DNA of 10,784 nucleotides from JBJEFI01 sp051873875 (GTDB taxonomy: Bacteria > Bacillota > Bacilli > Bacillales > Bacillaceae_G), in contig JBJEFI010000065.1 in NCBI GenBank assembly GCA_051873875.1, positions 1-10,784 on the forward strand, given 5' to 3'. Both the position numbers and the translations under genes were made by a program. The notes beneath the pieces were generated by a model, which did not search any database, had not been told where the DNA came from, and was given only the letters and a program-made list of their open reading frames with translations. This document shows, in pieces, positions 7,195 through 10,784 of this stretch. The stretch's first letter is position 1, and every line of letters starts with the position of its first letter.

Positions 7195-7587
7195 ATGCGT
7201 AAAGTATTAACATATGGAACATTTGATTTGTTACATCAAGGACATATTAACATTTTAAGAAGAGCAAAAGAGCTTGGGGATTATTTAGTGGTAGCGGTAT
7301 CAACAGATGAATTTAATGCATTAAAAGGAAAAGAATCTTTCCATAGCTATGAAGTACGTAAATTTATTTTAGAAGCAGTTCGTTATGTAGATGAAGTAAT
7401 TCCAGAAGAGCATTGGGAACAAAAAATAGATGATGTAAAAAATCATGATATCGACGTATTCGTAATGGGTGATGATTGGGAAGGTAAATTCGATTTCTTA
7501 AAAGAACATTGTGAAGTTGTTTACTTACCTCGAACAGTTGGTATTTCTACAACAAAAATTAAAGCGGATTTAGCTGCTACAAAATAA
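7195..7587 (+). CDS. tagD: glycerol-3-phosphate cytidylyltransferase TagD
   Basis: A 130-residue enzyme that makes CDP-glycerol from CTP and glycerol 3-phosphate, the activated precursor of poly(glycerol phosphate) teichoic acids. It is a single nucleotidyltransferase domain: YGTFDLLHQGH places the catalytic HxGH at H14-H17, and the second signature RTVGISTTKIK lies at 113-123, the same register as in Bacillus subtilis TagD. Length also matches that protein (129 residues, from memory). ATG 7195 follows GTGGGGGT by a normal spacer. It is the first gene of the second transcription unit, downstream of a strong promoter, and its stop overlaps the next start by one base (TAATG). The product would feed both glycerophosphotransferases in this window. 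The enzyme is cytoplasmic. Confidence 0.97.
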   Translation: MRKVLTYGTFDLLHQGHINILRRAKELGDYLVVAVSTDEFNALKGKESFHSYEVRKFILEAVRYVDEVIPEEHWEQKIDDVKNHDIDVFVMGDDWEGKFDFLKEHCEVVYLPRTVGISTTKIKADLAATK

Positions 7588-8765
7588 TGATTCGCGAAAT
7601 TTTAATTTGGATTTATTTGGTGATAGTAAAGATTAGTTATAGTATATGTAGACTATTTCCAATCCAACGTAAAGTTTGTTTTGTTGTGTCGTATGGAGAG
7701 AATGCATTAGAAATTTATCATGAGATGAAGAAAAGGGGATTGCCATATAAGGTCGTCTTTCTTTATAAATCAACATGTAAGTATGATTTGACAGAGCTAA
7801 CGGATGTACAACTTGTTCCTTTTGAGTCTTCGTCTCCTTTTCATACGATTCAAAGTAGCTATCATTTGGCAACTTCATCAATCATTATTGTTGATAACTA
7901 TTTTGGTACGTTTGCTGATATTAAGCTTAGACAAAATGTGAAATGTGTCCAAGTTTGGCATGCAGGGGGAGCCTTTAAGAAATTTGGATTATTAGCAGAG
8001 TCTACATTTTTACGCGGTAATCGAGCATTACGGCGCTTTAAGCGTGTTTATAATAGTTTTACGCATGTTGTTGTTGGATCTGATGAAATGGCACTCGTAT
8101 TTCAGGGAGCCTTTGGAATACCAAAAGGGAGATTTGTTCCAATAGGTATTCCAAGAACAGATTTGTTTTTTGATCAGAAAAGGCAAACAATTATTCGTGA
8201 TCAATTAAAGAAGGAAAATCCTAATATAAAAGGAAAAAAAGTCATTCTATATGCACCTACTTTCCGAAATGAGCAATTAGTTGATTTTTCATTTTGTTTA
8301 GATATTGATTTGTTATACGAAGCTCTTAAAGAAGAATATGTTCTTTTTGTAAAAATACATCCTGCTATTAAGCATGGGATAAATTTTGAAGAAAAGTATC
8401 CTAATTTTGCATTTGACTATTCAAGTTATAAAAATATAAATGAATTACTAGTTATTACAGATATTCTTATTTCGGACTATTCATCAGTTCCATTTGAGTA
8501 TGCATTATTTTCAAAACCAATGATCTTTTATGCTTATGATAGGGAAACATATGAGGAAGACCCAGGGTTTATTAAGCCATATGATGAATTAGCTCCAGGA
8601 CCAATTGTATCAACAACCTCATCTATTATTACGCTAATCAAAGAACAGCGTTTTGACAGTAAAGCAATTAATGTATTTTCTTTAAGGTGGAATCAGTATT
8701 CAGTAGGAAGTTCAAGTAAAAAATTTATTGATTATTTTTTTCATGAAGGTAATGAAGGTGAATAA
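7587..8765 (+). CDS. tagB: TagB-like CDP-glycerol glycerophosphotransferase (teichoic acid primase)
   Basis: A 392-residue glycerophosphotransferase of the TagB/TagF family. A hydrophobic N-terminal stretch (about 3-24) probably binds the membrane. The catalytic domain shows VWHAGGAFKKFG (W124, H125), VVGSDEM, GIPRTD, YAPTFR, the second histidine in KIHP (H258), SDYSS (D297) and APGP. The WHAGGA-KKFG form, rather than WHGTPLKK, together with the GIPRTD motif and the length, resembles TagB primases more than TagF polymerases. TagB transfers the first glycerol phosphate from CDP-glycerol to the ManNAc-GlcNAc lipid-linked disaccharide on the inner membrane face. The start codon overlaps the tagD stop by one base. 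Family is certain. The primase role is inferred from motifs and context, and TagA, which would make its acceptor, is not in the window. Confidence 0.9.
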   Translation: MIREILIWIYLVIVKISYSICRLFPIQRKVCFVVSYGENALEIYHEMKKRGLPYKVVFLYKSTCKYDLTELTDVQLVPFESSSPFHTIQSSYHLATSSIIIVDNYFGTFADIKLRQNVKCVQVWHAGGAFKKFGLLAESTFLRGNRALRRFKRVYNSFTHVVVGSDEMALVFQGAFGIPKGRFVPIGIPRTDLFFDQKRQTIIRDQLKKENPNIKGKKVILYAPTFRNEQLVDFSFCLDIDLLYEALKEEYVLFVKIHPAIKHGINFEEKYPNFAFDYSSYKNINELLVITDILISDYSSVPFEYALFSKPMIFYAYDRETYEEDPGFIKPYDELAPGPIVSTTSSIITLIKEQRFDSKAINVFSLRWNQYSVGSSSKKFIDYFFHEGNEGE

Positions 8766-8801
8766 CAAAAGTATTTACGATAATTTAAAAGAGGTAAGAT
8801 T

Positions 8802-9611
8802 ATGAAATCATTGATTTTATTATTGAAAGAGCTAAAGCAGAACTTTTATTTAGTGCATCGATTAGCTGTTTATGACAATAAAAAAGAATATGCATCTAGC
8901 TCGTTAGGATTTGTATGGCATTTTATTAATCCAATCATTCAAATTTCAATTTTTTATGTTATTTTTGGTTTAGGGATTCGTGGTGGAGAGGATGTAAATG
9001 GCGTTCCATTTTTCTTATGGATGGTATGTGGGATGGTACCATGGTTTTTTATTAACTCTAGTTTAATAAAAGGAGCTAATAGTATTCATGCTCGTTTAAA
9101 TATGGTTAGTAAAATGAAGTTCCCATTGAGTGTGCTACCATTTTCAACCGTTCTTACATATTTATATAATCACTTTTTAGTATTAATTATTTTAATTGTA
9201 ATCGTAGCAAGTAGTGGTTCATATATTACGTTTCCGAATATATTGTTACTCCCATATTTTATTGGCTGTGGGGCTATTTTTTTAATTGCCTTTTCTTATT
9301 TTACTTCAACATTAAGTACGGTTTCACGAGACTTTTATTTATTTCTACAATCGGTTATCCGTTTATTGTTTTATGCAACACCAATTTTCTGGGAACCAAG
9401 CGCAAATTCTCCAGAAATCTTAAGAATAGCAATTAAATTTAATCCATTTTATTACGTTGTTGAAGGTTATCGTGAAGCATTATTAGGTCAAAATCTGCAT
9501 CTAATTTTCTCATGGCATACAATTTATTTCTGGGGACTTGTTTTAGTTTTCATGTTATATGGTTCATATTTACATATGAAATTTAGACGTTCCTTTGTAG
9601 ACTATATGTAG
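8802..9611 (+). CDS. tagG: teichoic acid ABC exporter, membrane subunit TagG
   Basis: A 269-residue ABC-2-type permease. It has an amphipathic N-terminal segment, then the characteristic LGFVWHFINPI motif at the start of the first helix (about 35-58). About six membrane segments follow, with helices near 66-88, 113-135, 143-168, 178-196 and 236-258. FNPFYYVVEGYREALL (about 209-224) is the conserved late motif of polysaccharide exporters. TagG forms the membrane channel that moves completed, lipid-linked teichoic acid to the outer face, where LCP enzymes attach it to peptidoglycan. AAGAGGT (8789-8795) gives a strong ribosome binding site for ATG 8802, and 36 bases separate it from the tagB-like gene with no sign of a separate promoter. 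The ATPase partner follows 16 bases later. Confidence 0.95.
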   Translation: MKSLILLLKELKQNFYLVHRLAVYDNKKEYASSSLGFVWHFINPIIQISIFYVIFGLGIRGGEDVNGVPFFLWMVCGMVPWFFINSSLIKGANSIHARLNMVSKMKFPLSVLPFSTVLTYLYNHFLVLIILIVIVASSGSYITFPNILLLPYFIGCGAIFLIAFSYFTSTLSTVSRDFYLFLQSVIRLLFYATPIFWEPSANSPEILRIAIKFNPFYYVVEGYREALLGQNLHLIFSWHTIYFWGLVLVFMLYGSYLHMKFRRSFVDYM

Positions 9612-9613
9612 AA

Positions 9614-9620
9614 AAGAGGT
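9614..9620 (+). promoter_or_regulatory. ribosome binding site deciding the tagH start
   Basis: AAGAGGT followed by GTCAAAG places ATG 9628 at the right distance. The in-frame GTG at 9619 overlaps the binding site itself and is unlikely to be the start. Confidence 0.65.
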
Positions 9621-9627
9621 GTCAAAG

Positions 9628-10422
9628 ATGACATATGCAATTAAAGCAACTAGAGTAGGAAAGAAATTTAAATTATATTCGAGTGGAATGGATAAATTAA
9701 AGGATTTAATTTTTTTTAAGCGTGAAGGTAGACAACATATAGCTTTAGATAATTTGACATTTACAATTCCAAAAGGAGAAGTAGTTGGTATTTTGGGAGT
9801 AAATGGTTCGGGTAAGAGTACATTATCCAATTTAATCGCTGGTGTATCTTTACCTTCTGAAGGTGAAATTGATGTACGAGGTTCTGCTGCTCTAATTAGT
9901 ATTGGTGCAGGTTTAAATAATCAATTAACTGGTCTTGAAAATATTGAATTAAAAGGATTAATGCTTGGTTTAACGAAGAAAGAAGTTGAAGAGTTAACAC
10001 CGAGTATTATTGAATTTGCAGGAATTGGAAAATTCATTGACCAACCATTTAAAACATATTCAAGTGGGATGAAATCGCGATTAGGTTTTGCTATTTCTGT
10101 TCACATTGAACCAGATATTTTAATTATTGATGAAGCTCTTTCTGTTGGAGATGCTAGCTTTGCTGATAAGTGTTTGGTAAAGATTAACGAATTTAAAGAT
10201 AAAGGAAAAACAATTATCTTCATTAGTCATTCTTTAGGTCAAGTACGAAATTTCTGTCAAAAAGCAATGTGGATTCATAAAGGTGTTTTAGTGGATTATG
10301 GGGATGTAAAACCAGTTGCTGATGAGTATGCAAAATTTATTAACGATTTTAAAGCTTGCAAGTCACCAGAAAAGATTCGTGAAGTAGAATTAAAGTATGG
10401 AATAGATGTAAAAGAAGCTTAA
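9628..10422 (+). CDS. tagH: teichoic acid ABC exporter, ATP-binding subunit TagH (short form)
   Basis: A 264-residue ABC ATPase powering teichoic acid export with TagG. Motifs in order are Walker A GVNGSGKST (57-65), a Q-loop region near NNQLTGLENI (97-106), the signature YSSGMKSRLGF (144-154), Walker B ILIIDEA (164-170) followed by the D-loop LSVGD, and the H-loop SHS with H201. The tail after about 225 is short, ending at KEA. As I recall, Bacillus subtilis TagH is about 527 residues with a long extracytoplasmic extension, whereas Staphylococcus aureus TarH is about 264, so this belongs with the short form. The glycan-binding domain found in some O-antigen exporters is absent. ATG 9628 is supported by AAGAGGT at 9614-9620; starting at GTG 9619 would add three residues. 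A terminator follows within ten bases of the stop. Confidence 0.95.
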   Translation: MTYAIKATRVGKKFKLYSSGMDKLKDLIFFKREGRQHIALDNLTFTIPKGEVVGILGVNGSGKSTLSNLIAGVSLPSEGEIDVRGSAALISIGAGLNNQLTGLENIELKGLMLGLTKKEVEELTPSIIEFAGIGKFIDQPFKTYSSGMKSRLGFAISVHIEPDILIIDEALSVGDASFADKCLVKINEFKDKGKTIIFISHSLGQVRNFCQKAMWIHKGVLVDYGDVKPVADEYAKFINDFKACKSPEKIREVELKYGIDVKEA

Positions 10423-10426
10423 TTAT

Positions 10427-10461
10427 AAAGAGTGTTAGCATATGGCTAAACACTCTTTTTT
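10427..10461 (+). terminator. intrinsic terminator of the tagD-tagH unit
   Basis: AAAGAGTGTTAGC (10427-10439) pairs with GCTAAACACTCTTT from 10445, with one bulged A on the right arm and the loop ATATG. A run of six T residues (10456-10461) closes it. It begins five bases after the tagH stop. Confidence 0.85.
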
Positions 10462-10624
10462 AGTTAAGACAAATAAAGTCTTTTTACACGAGTATAAGAT
10501 TTTGTTTCTTCTGTTGAATCATTTTGTGATAAGTTATAGATTTCCTAATTATTTTTAAAATATTTCTTTTTAATATGAAGGACTAATGCTTTGTTGGATT
10601 TTTTGCGTCTATCTTATAAAATTT

Positions 10625-10653
10625 TTGAAAAGTATGTAATGTTCTTGTAAAAT
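10625..10653 (+). promoter_or_regulatory. sigma-A-type promoter upstream of the next gene
   Basis: TTGAAA (10625-10630) and TAAAAT (10648-10653) are separated by exactly 17 bases, and each differs from consensus at one position. A start near 10660 would give a leader longer than 120 bases. The WalR-box match covers the spacer and most of the -10. Confidence 0.55.
10635..10651 (+). promoter_or_regulatory. WalR (YycF) box, perfect consensus match
   Basis: TGTAAT, five bases (GTTCT), then TGTAAA fit the published WalR consensus TGTWAH-N5-TGTWAH at every defined position. WalR is the response regulator of the essential WalRK system of Firmicutes, which controls autolysins and other wall genes. 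The site overlaps the -10 of the promoter at 10625-10653, as expected for repression, and lies about 64 bases upstream of the second -35 at 10715, where it might activate. No binding evidence exists here. Confidence 0.55.
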
Positions 10654-10714
10654 CAGGATATAGTGACTTTCTTGATTTAATTTTGAGAAGATATCAAAAG
10701 ATTTTACGGAAATA

Positions 10715-10743
10715 TCGACATTTTTTGTATTCTCTTTTAATAT
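10715..10743 (+). promoter_or_regulatory. second promoter-like pair close to the next gene
   Basis: TCGACA (10715-10720) and TAATAT (10738-10743) have a 17-base spacer, with one and two mismatches to the sigma-A consensus. A start near 10750 would leave a short leader before the ribosome binding site at the window end. It is weaker than the pair at 10625-10653 but better placed. Confidence 0.4.
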
Positions 10744-10774
10744 AAGTAATAGAGAAGAGATGATTGTGTACAAT

Positions 10775-10784
10775 AAGGGAGAAG
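10775..10784 (+). promoter_or_regulatory. ribosome binding site of a gene starting beyond the window
   Basis: AAGGGAGAAG at the last ten bases is a strong Shine-Dalgarno match. The start codon would fall within about ten bases past the end of the window. Confidence 0.6.

Larger units (their letters stand above)
10462..10784 (+). other. 323-base non-coding control region upstream of the next gene
   Basis: No convincing gene lies here. Near the left edge a small second hairpin (AAGAC at 10466-10470, GTCTT at 10478-10482, then T residues) could back up the tagH terminator. The remainder is AT-rich and carries two promoter-like pairs, a WalR-box match and a terminal ribosome binding site, all pointing rightward to a gene beyond the window. 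A frame open from ATG 10760 to the end exists, but its ribosome binding site directly abuts the ATG. GTG 10766 in the same frame has AAGAG at a workable six-base spacing and remains an alternative start. Confidence 0.6.

Noticed and set aside
10594..10622. Additional promoter TTGGAT-N17-TAAAAT
   Set aside because: The -35 matches at only three positions, and a better pair lies immediately downstream.
1..10784. Mobile element, CRISPR array, tRNA or rRNA genes
   Set aside because: I saw no transposase or integrase, no spaced direct repeats, no terminal inverted repeats and no cloverleaf or rRNA-like sequence.

Overview
The window is a teichoic acid / surface-glycopolymer locus of a low-GC Gram-positive bacterium, most likely a Bacillaceae member. 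The grounds are an AT-rich sequence, strong AGAGG/AAGGGAG ribosome binding sites, frequent TTG/GTG starts, and recognisable wall teichoic acid (WTA) proteins (TagD, a TagB-like transferase, TagG, TagH). A Bacillus cereus-group or related origin is plausible but cannot be proven from the sequence. All convincing genes are on the + strand.

Layout. Bases 1-90 are probably the tail of an upstream gene. Bases 203-6982 carry five closely spaced genes: a GtrA-family flippase-like membrane protein, a GtrB-like polyprenyl-phosphate glycosyltransferase, a polytopic GT-C-type glycosyltransferase, a GT4 glycosyltransferase, and an 881-residue fusion of a GT2 glycosyltransferase with a TagF-type CDP-glycerol glycerophosphotransferase. 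A clear hairpin at 6997-7032 closes this unit. A good sigma-A promoter (7063-7091) then drives tagD, a tagB-like gene, tagG and tagH, which end in a second hairpin terminator (10427-10461). The last 323 bases hold no gene. They are the control region of a gene starting just beyond the window, with two promoter-like pairs, a perfect match to the WalR (YycF) box consensus, and a ribosome binding site at the very end.

How the genes fit together. TagD makes CDP-glycerol. The TagB-like enzyme would add the first glycerol phosphate to the lipid-linked disaccharide. The GT2-TagF fusion and the GT4 enzyme would extend or decorate the chain in the cytoplasm. TagG/TagH would export it. The GtrA/GtrB/GT-C trio looks like a separate three-component system that charges undecaprenyl phosphate with a sugar, flips it, and transfers it outside the cell, perhaps onto the teichoic acid. 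Genes for TagO, TagA and MnaA are not in the window.

Three points deserve most attention: the WalR box in the downstream control region, the two-enzyme fusion with an internal shift in isoleucine codon use, and the ATA-codon-rich GtrA/GtrB/GT-C cassette beside a more standard tag operon. I found no CRISPR array, RNA gene, insertion sequence or other clearly undescribed system.
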